64,000 bases of DNA from Chamaea fasciata (taxonomy: Eukaryota > Chordata > Aves > Passeriformes > Sylviidae), in contig JARCOQ010000009.1 of assembly GCA_029207755.1 (NCBI GenBank), positions 32,758,914 through 32,822,913 of the forward strand. Direction: 5' to 3'. A model generated the notes under the pieces. The model was not told the origin of the DNA and did no database searches. It was given only the letters and a program-made list of their open reading frames with translations. Shown one piece after another: positions 12,101-24,709 of the stretch. Within the stretch, counting starts at the first letter, position 1, and each line of letters starts with the position of its first letter. The translations under genes and the position numbers were made by a program.

Positions 12101-12946
12101 GGGATGTCCCCACCAGGTGCCCAAAGCCACCACCAGCTGTTCTCCCACAGGTTTCGCTGCATCGTCCACCCCTTCCAGCAGAAGCTGACGCTGAGGAAAG
12201 CCCTGCTGACCATCGCCATCATCTGGGTGCTGGCCCTGCTCATCATGTGCCCCGCTGCCATCACCCTGACTGTCACCAGGGAGGAGCACCACTTCATGGT
12301 GGACACCTACAACAACTCCTACCCTCTGTACTCCTGTTGGGAGGCCTGGCCCGAGACGGGGATGAGGAGGATCTACACCACCGTACTCTTCTCCCACATC
12401 TACGTGGCTCCCCTCGCCCTCATTGTCATCATGTACGCCCGCATCGCCTTCAAGCTCTTCAAGTCGGTGGCACCTGCCCACGGCGGAGAGGAGCCGGAGG
12501 GGAGGAGGATCTCCCGGAGGAAGGCCAAGGTCATCAACATGCTCATCATTGTCGCCCTCTTCTTCACCATCTCCTGGCTGCCCCTCTGGACGCTGATGCT
12601 GCTGACGGACTACGGGCGGCTGAGCGAGGGCCAGCTCCGCCTGCTCGCCGTCTACATCTACCCGTTTGCCCACTGGCTGGCCTTCTTCAACAGCAGTGCC
12701 AACCCCATCATCTACGGCTACTTCAACGAGAACTTCCGCAGGGGCTTCCAGGAGGTCTTCAGGGCCCCCCTCTGCTCACTCCGCTGCCAGCGCAGGCCCT
12801 ACACCCCCCGCAGCCACAGCCAAGGGACCCTCTTGGGCACCCGCAACCGCGTCTTCACCCAGGCGCCAACCAGCGACTCCCCAGCTGCGACCAAGTCAGG
12901 GCCGCTGGCCCCACGCCACGCTGGTGTCCCCGCATGGGACGGCTGA
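9089..12946 (+). CDS. NPFFR1: Neuropeptide FF receptor 1 (RFamide GPCR)
   Basis: Four exons join in frame to 410 aa: 9089-9131, 10808-11101, 11720-11819, 12151-12946. The human protein is 430 aa. This is a class A, Gi-coupled plasma-membrane receptor for RFamide peptides (RFRP/GnIH, NPFF). The N terminus has three N-glycosylation sequons (N18-G-T, N24-S-S, N34-Y-T). Seven membrane segments are clear, with [10 protein letters not shown] in TM2, [13 protein letters not shown] at the end of TM3 (ERF in place of DRY), EEHHFMVD in extracellular loop 2, and NSSANPIIY in TM7. The Cys pair of TM3 and loop 2 (CKMSG, YSCWEAW) is kept. The splice site inside the ERF motif is typical of this family. The first exon is the weakest part: it fits by phase, GTGAGT donor and CpG island. 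An alternative start at 10669 reads open into exon 2. Confidence 0.95.
9335..9395. repeat. CATC/CATT microsatellite
   Basis: Imperfect tetranucleotide repeat (CATCCATCCATCCATTC and variants) in NPFFR1 intron 1. Confidence 0.7.
10500..10605. repeat. AT-rich imperfect repeat
   Basis: About six diverged copies of a unit like AATAATGATATCAA, about 15-20 bases long, in NPFFR1 intron 1 shortly before exon 2. It stands out sharply from the surrounding GC-rich DNA. Confidence 0.6.
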
Positions 12947-13032
12947 GGAGCCGTGGCCACCAAACCACTCTGGACCAAGGGCTTGTGGGGCGGGGAGTGG
13001 GGATTTGCCACGTCATGGCCATGAGACATTGA

Positions 13033-13038
13033 AATAAA
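13033..13038 (+). terminator. NPFFR1 polyadenylation signal
   Basis: Canonical AATAAA 87 bases downstream of the NPFFR1 stop codon, followed by a GT-rich stretch (GTGTGTCC) suited to cleavage and polyadenylation. This predicts a very short 3' UTR. Confidence 0.85.
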
Positions 13039-13189
13039 AGTGTGTCCTGCTGATGCCTTGTCCCTGGCTAGGCTCCTCCATTTCCCCCATGGCACCATCC
13101 TGAGCCCTCTGGCACCGCAGACCCCTGCATCCCATCCAGAACCCCCCTTACCCAGCCGCAGTCCAGGCATGGGGTGAGGGAATGCAGGG

Positions 13190-13980
13190 ATCCAGGAGAA
13201 GTGCAGGAGAACGAGCTGTCCTGTGCCATACTTGGCCATGCCATGCAGAGGCACGCAGCACCATGCTGTGCTGGACCAAGCCATGCCATGTGCAACCATG
13301 CCAAACCACTCTGCCATGGCCATGCCAGCCTGGACCAAGCCGTGTTGTGCTGGACCATGTTACCCCATGCTCCCATGGCCATGGGGAATGGACCATTCCC
13401 ACGGCCATTCCGTGGATGGACGATGCCGTGGCTTTGTTGTACCAAGGCATCCCATACTGCTGTGGCCATGCTGGACCAAGCTGGGCTGGACCATGACATC
13501 TCATGCGACTGTGTCCCTGGTAGACCAAACCACGCCACGCAGGACAACGGCACTCCTTGCATTTGTGACCATTCTGGATCACCCTCCACACACTGCAGTG
13601 GCCATGCCATGCGGGACCAAGCCATGCCATGCCAGTCCGTGCCACCTCATGCCGTTACACCAATGCTGGGCAGAATCATGCCGCGCCAGATTGCGCCAGC
13701 CCACACTTCTGCGGCCACACCAGGCAGGATCAGACTGTCCTGGACCACGCCACCGCTTGCTACCGTAGCCACGCTGAACTATGCTAGGAAAAAGCTGAAC
13801 CGTGCTGGGCTAGGAAAAAGCCGAACTGTGCTGGGCTAGCACCGTGCCGAACCGTGCTGGGCTAGCACCATGCTGTGCCGGTCCATGCCAGCCCACGCGG
13901 TTGCAGCCGTGGCGAGGAGGACCATTCCAAGCCGGGCCGGACCATTCCACGCCGGGAAGAACCGTTCCAAGCCGACCCGG
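13190..13980. repeat. Degenerate minisatellite between NPFFR1 and PPA1
   Basis: About 790 bases built from variants of GCCATGCCATGC and CTGGACCAAGCC/CTGGACCATG, repeated irregularly with periods of about 25-35 bases. Towards the right the units change to GAACCGTGCTGGGCTAGCACC (two near-identical copies at about 13,797 and 13,831) and then ACCATTCCAAGCCGGGCCGG. It fills nearly the whole intergenic space. Long open frames on both strands here reflect the repeat and are not genes. Confidence 0.8.
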
Positions 13981-13984
13981 GCCG

Positions 13985-14340
13985 ATCTCTGAGGCGCCGC
14001 GTGGCGAGGGGGCGGGCCGGGAGCGCGCCCGCCCGCGCGCGCGCGCGCGGCGCCTGCGCAGTGTCCCCCCAGCCCCCGGCGGCGGCGAGCGCGGGCGCGT
14101 GCGCGGCGATGTCGGGGTACGGCGTGGAGGAGCGCGCCGGGCCCCACAGCCCCGAGTACCGGCTCTTCTTCAGTGAGTGCCCCGGCCGCCGCCGCCGCAG
14201 CGCCCCCGCGCCCCTTCCTGCCCCTCCGCACCCCGCCGGGGCTCGCCTGAGCGCGCTCGGGTGGGCGCCGCCGGGGTGTCCCCCGCCGGCGTCTCACTCC
14301 CGGCCCCCTCCCTTTGCCTTGCAGAGGATGCCGCCGGGCG
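13985..14340 (+). promoter_or_regulatory. PPA1 CpG-island promoter
   Basis: Very CpG-dense DNA around PPA1 exon 1. It includes an alternating (CG)8 run at 14034-14049, able in principle to form Z-DNA, immediately followed by GCGCCTGCGCAG, an NRF1-like motif, about 50 bases upstream of the start codon. There is no TATA box, as is usual for a housekeeping promoter. Confidence 0.7.
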
Positions 14341-17300
14341 CTACATCTCGCCCTTCCACGACATCCCCATCTACGCGGACGCCGGGAAGGTAAGAGGAGG
14401 TCCCGAAACACGCAGGGGATCGGGGGGTCCTGAAACATCCAGGAGATCGAGGAGTCCCGGAACATCCAGGGTGAATGGGGATCTGGGAACACACAGGGGA
14501 CCTGGGAACACACAGGGGATCGGAGTCCTGAAACATCCGGGAGATCCGAGGTCCTGAAACATCCCGGGGACCAGGGGATCTGAGAACATCCCGGGGACCA
14601 GGGGACGTGGAAACACGCAGGGGACCAGGGAGTCCTGAAACATCCGAGGGATCAGGGGGTCCTGCAGCCTGAGGCAGCCGGGGGAGGCTCCCAGCTCCCC
14701 GCACTGCAGGAGCTCCTCATGGAGTCATTGCCTCGCCCCGCAAGGAATGGGTTCCTCGCCATCCTGGCCTCGGGTGGAGCGACCCAGCAGAGGAGAATGG
14801 ATGATCTCATTCTCATTTTTTGCGTCAGAGAAGCGAGTGGTTGGCTTGAGCTTACTCATGCAGGCGTTTTGGGTTAGCTAAGCAGAAAACTGCTTTTTTC
14901 TGTAGTATCTACCTCCATTCTTATGGGTGCTTGCATGATATTTCGGGTTTGGGTTTTGGCTGCAGTATGGCCACTTTCTGCCTGCAGTATAATCCGACAC
15001 TAAACAGAGAACAGGTTAAATTCCTGCTGTAGCATCTCCTGGGACCTCTTGCCTGGCAGAACCTGCCCCTTGCAGTGCTGCAGGGCTTTCACATCCTTCT
15101 AGCAGCCAGTGGTTAGTCAAATGAGGCTGCACTGAGTAAAAAATGCCCCAGCTTCAGGAAATCAAAATGGTTGTGTTTCAGTTTTCATGTAATGTTTTTC
15201 CAGTGGTACCTCGGGCTCTCTGACTGTGCCCTTTACTGTTGTAGCTTGTTTCTTTCTCTGACATGTACTAAAAAGCTGTGCAGCTCAGGAAATGTAGTGG
15301 AGCAACTGCTACTTGTTAGAGAGAGCTGAAATTCAGATGTGGGGAGTGGTTCTGGGAAAGGAAAAAAAGAATTTGCGGAGCTGAGAGATGAACCTCTGAA
15401 AAGCAGCTGATTGAGCTACTGAGGCAAAGGTGATGGAGCTACCTGAGGTGCTCTGGGAAGTCTGAGGTGGCTTTTGCCTTCTCAGAAGGGAAAAGATGGA
15501 TTGTGTTCATCAAGGACAGTGGTCGAGTAGGGAAGCAGTTCCCAGTGCAGGTGCCTGGCAGGTAACCCAGACAAGGAAAATCCAGATAATGCCACGCTTT
15601 GCAAACACCTGCAGAACAGTGGAGGAAGGAGCAGGGGAGTGAGTACAGAGGTGAGGAGGACTTCCTTGAACTGGTCATGCTTAACAGGGGAAACTGGGCT
15701 ACTGGTGTGCCCTCAGGCATGCAGTGCTGCTGCCAGCACCTCTGCGCCAAGTCGTTCAGGGAGAAAAGTCACAATAGCTGAAGGTCGAAGTCCCCAAAGT
15801 TACACAATAGTGCTGGTCCCATGAGGCCCTCTCTGTGGCTGGAGTGCCTCAACACTGAGCTTGTACTCATCACTTAGCAGGTGGGCTGCCAGCTACGTTA
15901 CAGGGCCCAGCTCTGAGCAAAAGGTTGTCCCACTCTGTCTGGGCTCCTTGATCTTTATCCTCAGACTCCTCTAAGACGCTGAGAGGATTGCAGGGTGTTT
16001 TTTTCAGTCTCGGGATGGGCTGTGTTGACCTTACCTGGACCTGTGTCATTGCAAAGCGATGACCTTGGGCTGCTCTTAGTGTGTCTTTGGCCAAGTTGGA
16101 CCATGGGGAAGCTTAAATCCTTGCAAAGATGCAGCCCCAAGTCATCTTTCCCTGCCTGCAAAGCCTGTTCCAGTTGCCTCATTCCTTCCCTCGAGTTAGG
16201 AATAAAAATAGTTCTGTGCCTTTCTGCATACAAAATGCAAATGAGCAGTGACCCCCTGCAATTAAGGGGTTGTAATAAAGCTATGCTAGGGAAGGGTGTG
16301 GGCAAAGTCAGTGATGTAACAGCACTTGTTGCACAATATCAATCCAATTATGGGGCAATACAGGTTCGAGGGACTTTGCCATGCTAATACTGCTTAAGTA
16401 TTGGGGATTAGAAACCTTGCCCAGGCCAGGGAGCAAGGTTTGACTTTTTGTTAAAAAGCTGTAATCTCTTCAAACAGCAGATGTTAAGGTTCAGGCATGG
16501 AAAAGCTTGTTCTCTTGGACAGGAGGCTGACATTGAACTCTCAGCCCAGCTGGATCAACAGGAGATGTTTTCAAGTGTCACCTGTAAACAAAATACAGTG
16601 AGATGTGGTTCTGCATTTCTCCCCCACGTTTTTATCCTCACACCATGCCACTAGCAAGGTCTGCTTTTACAGGAGTGGCAGCTTGGAGAAGGGGCATCCT
16701 TCCCCACATCATGACTAGAATATTTGGGAGTGATGATCTCATTCATTCAGGGCAGTACATAGATAACCACACTATTAAATAGATGGCTTGTCCTGTTGGT
16801 CTTGTCTTCTCTGAATGGCCAGAGTGGCTCTTTCAGGAACATTAATCATTTAGTATTTAATAAATATGGCCCAAAGCCCATTTTGTTATGTCCAGGGCAG
16901 TTTGTATGCAGCTGTTTGCCATTGATTTAACCTGTTCCTATAGCCTAGGAATGTGATGGAGGTGTTTGTAGGTAGCAACTGATGGAGAACATGTGGGAAC
17001 CTCAATCTGGCCTTTGGGGTTTGGTGTTTTGTGGGATTCACCTTGCAGAGATGATGTGTGACTGACTGCACTACAGGGCTTTTATCAGCTGTCTCAAAAT
17101 TAGCACTGAAAAAAAAAAAAAAACCCAGCAGAAAAAGCCTTATGGTTTCAGGTGAACTGGCTGGTTTCTGTGCTCACTTGTATGTGTTCCCTAGTTTAAA
17201 GTGTGGCCCCAAGATTCCTTCCCACTCACTGCTCTTTTGCTTCCTTCAGAATGTGTTCAACATGGTCGTGGAGGTACCTCGATGGACAAATGCTAAAATG

Positions 17301-20300
17301 GAGGTAACTGCATTACAGTCCCAGTCTTAATCCTTGGCTTTTTGTAGATTCCTCCTCAATTCCACCTTGTTGGTTCCTCCTCAATTCCACCTCCAGAATC
17401 GGAGTGGTTTCTGACTTCTCCTGTCATTACTTGCTTAATGATGGAGGTCTGGTGAGGAGGCTGAAATTGCAGAAGTTGGAATGCCTTGGTGTTCTCCAGT
17501 GGCTTCTGGTTAAAGCAATATTTTATGGCTCTTAACCCCATGTGATTCCAAGGCTTGTAAGTCTGCTGGAAACCATATCCCAAGGGATGGCAGTGCAACA
17601 GGAGTTGTCCAGTATCTGTCACTGGCATCATCTCCTGGTTTCTTGGCTTGTCAGTTCCATTTAAAAAATTACTTTTTTATTCATAAAGCGTATAGCAGAG
17701 GGATTTATGTCACTTTTCTTTCAGATTTCCACAAAGGAACCCTTAAACCCAATTAAGCAAGATGTGAAGAAAGGGAAACTGCGCTTCGTAGCGAACGTAT
17801 TTCCCCACAAGGGCTACATCTGGAATTACGGTGCCATCCCACAGGTACTGTGGGTTATCCCAGTGGCTCATCCATCCTGGTGGGGAGGAGGGAGGGTTCC
17901 TGCTATTGCCACTGTATTAATGAGCAAAAAAATCAGCAGAGAGTCTGATCTGGAGCACGGTGCTTGCAGCTGGATATGTCGTCCTGTGGAGGGAGAGAAC
18001 TTGTCAGGAAAACAGGGATATTATTAAGGAGAAATCCCAAGTTTTAGGGTTCTATCTGATGTTAGAAACAAGCTCCCTGAGGCTGAGCAGCTGCTGCTCA
18101 TCCTCAGCTGCTCAGAGGTCGGTTGGGCAGGAGCTGGCAGGTCCTTCTCTGTGGCTGAAGGGAGCTGTCATGGTGCATCTGGCAATGCAGTGCCTTCAGT
18201 TCCTGCCTGGCAGAGCACAAGGTTTTATCCTAATGGTGCAGGATTTAGGCTGAATCTTTATGGAAGACTCTTCTTGCCAGCACCCACCACTGCACAGATG
18301 TGCTTTCCCAGAAACAGTTGGTGAGGTGGGACCACGATAGTGACATCTGGACAGATGCTCTTCAATGGCTGGGGACTGCTAGATAAAGAGGGACTTCACA
18401 CAAGGTTGTTTGCCTCTGATGTTCTCTAAGGCTGGAGTTTCCTCCAGAGAAATAAGCCGTCAGTGACAGATCACAGGCAGACACACTGAATTTGGTATTC
18501 CTGCTCTTGACAGTAGCAGATGTCGAGTGTTTTCCTCACATGGCTTAACGCAGGGCTTCGAAGTTGAGTTGTTTCCTGCTTGAATGGATTCTGGTGCCTG
18601 TTTCTTTGTGCACAATTGTGTCTTTTGAAGCCTTTGCTCCGTCTGTCATGTGTTTGTGGATCAAAGGTGTTTATGCATCAAGAGCTTAACACTTCCCGGT
18701 ACAGAAATGTGATAGTGTTTGTGAATGGCCCCACAGCACCACCCAGGTGTCAAAACATCTTCCTTGAACACTCTGGATCCATCACAAGACCTACACTGGT
18801 CTTGTCCTGGCACGCAGAAGTTTGGGAAGAACATTCCTTTTTATATCTTAACCCCCTTAGGAGTACATGTTCCTTATGATGCAAGTGGGCATGAAGTGCT
18901 TTTCACTCCTGATCAGGAGCATGTTTTAAACAGCTCTTGTTTTTGGAGTCAATTAATTGGCTTCTGGAGTTGTGTCCTTCAGTGTGCATTCACCACGGTG
19001 GGTGAGATACACTGGGGAGCATAGTGGGACTCCACATTCTTATCACTTCTCCAGGGTTAACAGTGTCTTTAATTGTTTAATTAAAGGGAAACAATACACC
19101 CTGTCTGTCTTCCATCTCTGCTGGACTGCTATCTGGAGTTCAGGAAACTTCTGCTATGGAATGAATAGGGAGAGGAACAGGCAGGAAGCCAAATCAACAA
19201 TCGCCCTTTATAGATGTGAACTTCACCTTTACGCAGCTGTGGGACAGAGGAGGAAGTCTGGAATGTTGTTGAAAGGGGGTTTGTGGGTAGGAGGGAGCTG
19301 CTTACCTTTTGGAAGACGAGACCTTTCAACTCGAATTCACTTTCCAGGCACAAGGGAAGCAGTAGGCCAAACATCTGACCTGGCAGCAGGTGTGAAGTGG
19401 GCCATCCTCTGTTTATTCCAGGCAACTGCATGCCCAAAATTAACCTGCTTTTTACTGCCTCTTTAAACCTGTGAGTTCTTATTCTTATGTATGGTTGATT
19501 TTGGTGTTGGTTTGGGGCTTTTTTTTTTCCAGACTTGGGAAGACCCGGGTCACAAGGATGAAAATACTGGTTGCTGTGGAGATAACGATCCAATTGATGT
19601 GTGTGAAATTGGAAGCAAGGTAACGCATCCTAAATGTCTCCTGAAACGTGTAATTAATGTCTCCAAAGTCAATTATCCAGGGACATTATTCATTTCCTAC
19701 CTCCCCTCCCTTAACAATGTGATGTTTCCCTCTGCTGCCTCTGGAGATTGTTGCTGAGATGAGGCAGGGCTGATGAGCTGCTGACAGCAAGAGCTAATTT
19801 CATGGTACCTGGCTGCTTGCTGAGCTCGTGCACAGCCTCCTGTTGTGCACCCCTTGGATGCATCAGTGTGGACAACATGACCTTTTGTCCTTGCAGGTCT
19901 GCTCTCGGGGAGAAGTCATCCAAGTGAAGGTGCTGGGCACGCTGGCTCTGATTGATGAGGGAGAGACAGACTGGAAGGTAATCGCTATCAACGTTGAAGA
20001 CCCAGAAGCAGACAGCTACAATGGTGAGTTACAGGGGGAAGGAGCAGGATCAGTGCTTCCCTTTCTCCTGAAAGGGAAAGCCTGCAGGAGGTGGGGACAG
20101 GGCTTGCTCTTTCCGTGCTGTGATACTAATCAGATGTGATGCTGCAAGGACAATCCTACAGCAAAACATGTCACTGCTGTTTGTCACGTGTGGCCAATGC
20201 TCTGCACAGCCTGGCATTCCAAACACAGGGTGGCTGCCCAGTGGAAGGAAAGGGATTGTCCCCCAAGCCTGTAATCAAAGCTGCTTAAATGTGTTCAGGC

Positions 20301-23300
20301 TCCTGGGGACACTGGGCATGCACACCCCGAGGATGAAACACTAATTTCCCCGAGGAGATACTCACTGTGTCTTCAGGGAACCTCTCTGAAATGTTGCTAG
20401 GGCCGCTAGGGAAGGGGCTGAAGGAGGCACAGCCCAGAACAACTCAGCAGAGCCACATGAAGTCTGTAATTCAGTAAATTCTGTTACTGTTTCTGGCTAA
20501 CAAACCCCATGTCCCCTGGCAGACATCGAGGATGTCAGAAGGATGAAGCCTGGATACTTAGAAGCTACTGTGGACTGGTTCAGAAGATACAAAGTACCTG
20601 ATGGAAAGCCAGAAAACCAGTTTGCTTTTAATGGCGACTTTAAAGGCAAGGTAGGATCACCTTCCTTTGCACAAAGGCACCTTGTCCCAAACCTTAGCTC
20701 AGGGTGTGTGGGGACACAAGTGAGTTGCTAAGAGAATGGATTTTTATGGGGCTGCTGGTAGTTGATTTCAGTTCATCCTGCTGTTTTTCCAGCCTAGTGA
20801 CTGCAGGAATACCAAAAAAAAAAAAAAAAAAAAAAAGCCTGGGGTTATCACTGTGGTGTTGTTGAATATTTTCTTCATGTGGGATCATTTCAGGGCTGGG
20901 AGCCTCCATGTCAGAACCAGGTGGAAAACACCAGGTTTATTTGCTCCTTTTCTGGAGCAAAGGCAGCTTGACATCACCCTTTGTCTCCCTTACCTATTGG
21001 CTTTGTTCCACTGCAACCTGGTGCAAGTTGAACTTAGGAGTTAAAACACTTCTTCCTTCAGGCATGAAGTGTTCCCTCACACCCTGTGAGTAAGGCTCTG
21101 CCTTGGCAGCACTGCTCCTCTTCCTCTTCTCTGGGTTGGATCAGATAAGTCACTGCTCCTGAGCAGGTGAAATCCTGTCTTGGTGTCCTCACTCCTACTG
21201 GGGAGTTCAGTGAGGTGACTCAACTCCCAGAGCTCCTGAGGTGGTGCAGAGAAGGGGATTTCTTCCAAAAGTCCTCTCTGGGGAAGAAAATGGAAGTCAT
21301 GAAGGACTCGTCTCCTTTGGCTGTAGCACAGCACTAGGTTGGTCAGGCTGGAACACCTTGCTGCCCCTCAGGATGGGTGAAACCTTGCAAGGAAACTGGA
21401 AAATCAGGATTAAGAACCTCACACATGCTCTGCAGTGTTTTATTTGGCTTGGTTTGGTATCAAACCAGGACGTTTAGTGCCGGCGCTCGCACCAACAAAG
21501 AACTGCGTGTGTTTTCTTCTCCAGCTGACAGGTTAATGCTTGAGCATATATTGCTTATTTTTAAGGAAAGAGCTTGATATGCCTGGAAACAAATTCATTT
21601 TTAAGTAGTTGCAAAGCCAGATCAGCTGCGTGTCCCTTCCTGCGGGCCTGAATCATTTGCCTGGAGTGGAGGAGAGCTCCTGGATCAGCAAGCTGCTGGA
21701 GACAAACCGAGTGGGAGGAGCAGCAGGGTGGAGGTGCTTTTATAATGGAGCACTGGTCCAAGATTGTGTTCAGTTTCTTTTGGCCCTAAGCTCACTCTGT
21801 GACCTTGGCAGATCCTCCCATCTTGAAAGCAAAACAATTCTCCTGTACAATCCTGGTTGTTTCAGCTGTTGTGTGCTGGGAGTTTCTGCTCTTCCTGAAT
21901 GGCACCGGAGCGGAAGAGGTTTCTTCCAGCCCCTTCCAGAGCTGTCTAGAATCAGCTCCTTGTAAGTGATAGTCTGGAGAAGGCGGTCTGGTGCTTCCAC
22001 GTGACATGATGTTTGTTCTCATCTCCAACTTCAGGATTTTGCCCTGGATGTCATCAAAGGCACCCACGAACACTGGAAAGCTTTAATAACGAAGAAAACC
22101 GACGGAGGGGGGATCAACTGGTAGGTTAATGCTTGTGGTAATGTGCACCTTCTTCTTCCCTAAACTTAAAAACCCTGGAAGGAACTTCCCTTCCTGAGTG
22201 GAGCCATGCTTTCTCTTAGCTGCTGGCTGTCTTCCCCAGGCCTTCCCCCTCCACTTGGCAGCTGTTAACTGCGAACCTTAACATTCCATTATTAATGCTC
22301 CTGGGGGGAAGGCTGGGCTTGCACGTTCTCACAAGTGCCCAATGTCTTCCAGCACCAACCTGACGGTGTCTGACAGCCCTTTCTGCTGTAGTCAAGACTG
22401 TGCAAAAGCTACTGTGGAAGCAGTAAGTACCAGTTTGAGTGGCCAAATCCCGGTGTTATTATGGGGAAAAAGGGTGCAATTTGTGTGGTGAACTGTCCTC
22501 TCTGTGTGAATGGCACATGGCATGCTCAGAATGTTCTGGGTGGCTGAACACCTGCTTCTGGTTAAACAGGATGGATGTGGAGCTAACCAGACATTCCTCC
22601 AGAGGCTTCTCCCTGCCCTTAGTCATCCAAGAGATGGAATTCCAAACAGAGTTTGCATGGAGGGTGAAACTTCTGAGCTGTAGCTTGGCTGTCAGCTCTT
22701 CTGAGAGGGTTTTAATATTTGGATTTCCGAGAGCTTCACAGTACAGATCTCCCTTTGGGAAAAGAGAGTCTAATTCACCAGGGATTTTGCAGCTTCAGAA
22801 TGAAGAGCTCAACACAGAGTTCTCCTACTGAGACAGGTGTAGTTGTTCTGTCCAGCCTCAGGAATTAATTGTGTCTCCCTAGACTAGACGAGTACTGCTG
22901 TTGCAAACCTGAAAGGACTTCGAGGGAGGGGACAGGAAAATTATAATGCAAATCTTGCCTCTCTTCCATAACTGGAAACCTGAGTCTCTCTGTAGCCTTG
23001 GAGAGACCTTTAAAACCATTGTCTTGTTTTCTAAAGTGCTGGTATCCCAATAAGGGGTCTCAGTGAGGTTTTTGAAAGCCCTCATGGAGGACGTGTCACC
23101 AGCCAGGGATTTTCTCTGTCTTTGGTTGTTGAATACCAGGGAAAGTTCTTCAGAGGAGTTCTCAGAGAGTCCTTCATGCCTCTATTCCCCCATATTTTTT
23201 AAACCAACGTTGTAGGTTAAAAAAAAAAAAAAAAGGCAGTTGCCTGCATCTCTGTAGACTCTGGAGTGGGAGCTGCTTGTGCTGGGAATCAGATGGCCCT

Positions 23301-24128
23301 GGAGCCTGCACTTGGAGGAGAGCACCTCGGAGCACCTCTGGAATGGGGAGGCTCTGGGAATGACAGGACTCTGCACGTGAGCTCAGTTGTTCCCCTACAG
23401 CTGGCCAGCTGCCACAGGGTCTTAAACGGTGCTCAGGAAAGACTTGTGCAGCTCTCAGTGATGTGTGGAGAGTGCAAGGGCACCTCTGGTCTCTGATAAC
23501 ACCCTTCTTGTTTCAGGCACCACCGTGTAAAGCTGCCAGCCCCATCCCACCCGAAGGTGAGTCTCAAAACCCACCCAGGCATCCCAGTACAGAGCAGGGG
23601 CTTCCTCAGAGGAATTGTCCTTAGAAAAATGAGGGTCTGAACTAAACTTGGATGTTGCTGTAGCCAGGGCAAGGCCCAAGGGCAAGCTGAGGGCGGTGCT
23701 GGGAGCAGAAAGAGGAGCTAGGCTGACACTTCCAACCCCTCCATGGGGAATAAACCTGTGGAGAAATGCGTGGCTTCCATGTGGGCATGGGAGTTGGAGG
23801 TCAAATGGCTTTGCCTCCCTGAGTCAGCTGAGCCAGAGGGAAGCCTGGCTTGCTGTGCTTGCCTGCACCAAGTCATGGATGCTCCTAATGGCAGCCTGAG
23901 CAAGGGTGTCTGCTTCGGGAAAACAAATCCACGTAAACAGGGTTGTGCCAGAACCTGTTTGCTGTGCCGAGGAGCTGTTGCCAGGAGCAGAGCAAGCCCC
24001 TGAGCTGGAGGTGACACATACACGCTGCCACGTGACTGCTAAATAACTGGGTGGCTCACAGGGGACTAACCCTCTCCTTTTTTCTGCCCCACACAGTTGA
24101 TAAATGGTTCTACTACCAGAAAAACTAA
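14109..24128 (+). CDS. PPA1: Soluble inorganic pyrophosphatase
   Basis: Eleven exons join in frame to 290 aa (human 289): 14109-14172, 14325-14389, 17250-17303, 17725-17844, 19533-19619, 19897-20023, 20523-20650, 22035-22120, 22353-22422, 23517-23556, 24097-24128. The cytosolic family I enzyme hydrolyses pyrophosphate to two phosphates using Mg2+, driving biosynthetic reactions forward. The pyrophosphatase signature DNDPIDV is at residues 118-124 with metal-binding D118, D120 and D123; D150 and D155 (IDEGETDWK) complete the site. The block [17 protein letters not shown] and the C-terminal DKWFYYQKN match PPA1. The start is fixed by alignment and a good Kozak context. Introns are otherwise unremarkable except for the minisatellite in intron 2 and A-runs near 20814 and 23219. 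Confidence 0.98.
14400..14670. repeat. Minisatellite in PPA1 intron 2, period about 26 bp
   Basis: Roughly ten diverged copies of a unit like GTCCTGAAACATCCGGGAGA (next copies at about 14,526 and 14,552, 26 bases apart), starting about 10 bases after the exon 2 donor. The copies are G-rich on the + strand (GGGGACCAGGGGA). Confidence 0.85.
14700..17249. other. PPA1 intron 2, remainder
   Basis: About 2.5 kb of unique intronic sequence after the minisatellite. A 15-base A run sits near 17109. No exon, repeat family or RNA gene was recognised. Confidence 0.5.
20814..20836. repeat. A-run in PPA1 intron 7
   Basis: An uninterrupted run of about 23 A residues. There is no recognisable retroposon body or target-site duplication next to it. 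Confidence 0.8.
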
Positions 24129-24406
24129 GTCCCGAGGATGGTGGTGAGACAGCTGTGTCCTTCCCACCGAGGAGCTGCCACGCGCAGGAATAGACCAGAA
24201 AAATAGCTTCAGTGTCAGCAAGAAGACCTTGCCTGTAACTTTGCTGATTAGAATTCCATACCTAGGAGTGACGTGTCTGCTGAGGCCCGGTGGAGGCCGG
24301 AAGAAATAATTTATAAAATCCAAACAGCCCTGCTTGTGCATGGTCGTGTGGTGTGCTCTAAGTCGTGACAGGAGATCACTCACCTGGGACGTGTATGGAT
24401 GCTAGA

Positions 24407-24412
24407 AATAAA
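24407..24412 (+). terminator. PPA1 polyadenylation signal
   Basis: AATAAA lies 279 bases after the PPA1 stop codon in the context GCTAGAAATAAAACCC. It defines a 3' UTR of about 300 bases ending just before a CR1 fragment. Confidence 0.85.
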
Positions 24413-24477
24413 ACCCACTGAAATCCAGTGCTCTGGGGCTCCCTTCTCTTTTCCATCCCTGGAGTTGAGGGGTCACA

Positions 24478-24682
24478 AGATCACAGAATCACTGAGGTTG
24501 GAAAAGACCTTAGAGATCATCGAGTCTGGCCTGTGACTGATCCCCCACGTCCAGTCTTTCCTTAAACGCCTCCGGGGATGGTGGCTCCAGCCCACTCAAA
24601 GTCTAGCCACCCTTTACGTGAAGAAATCCCCCCTAATGTCCAACCTGAACCTCCCCTGGAGCGGCTGCAGACCACGTCCTCA
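24478..24682 (-). mobile_element. CR1 LINE 3' fragment between PPA1 and SAR1A
   Basis: Reads as the reverse complement of the CR1 3' end: ATCACAGAATCACTGAGG, 'ttggaaaagacc', then 'tccaacctgaacctcccct'. It occupies most of the gap between the PPA1 polyadenylation signal and the SAR1A CpG island. Confidence 0.9.
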
Positions 24683-24709
24683 GCGTCAGTGCTGGCCTTT
24701 GCCCTGGGG

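Noticed and set aside
13068..13839. Long open frames on both strands between NPFFR1 and PPA1
   Set aside because: They run through the CCATGC/CTGGACCA minisatellite; the Met/His/Trp-rich translations are repeat artefacts.
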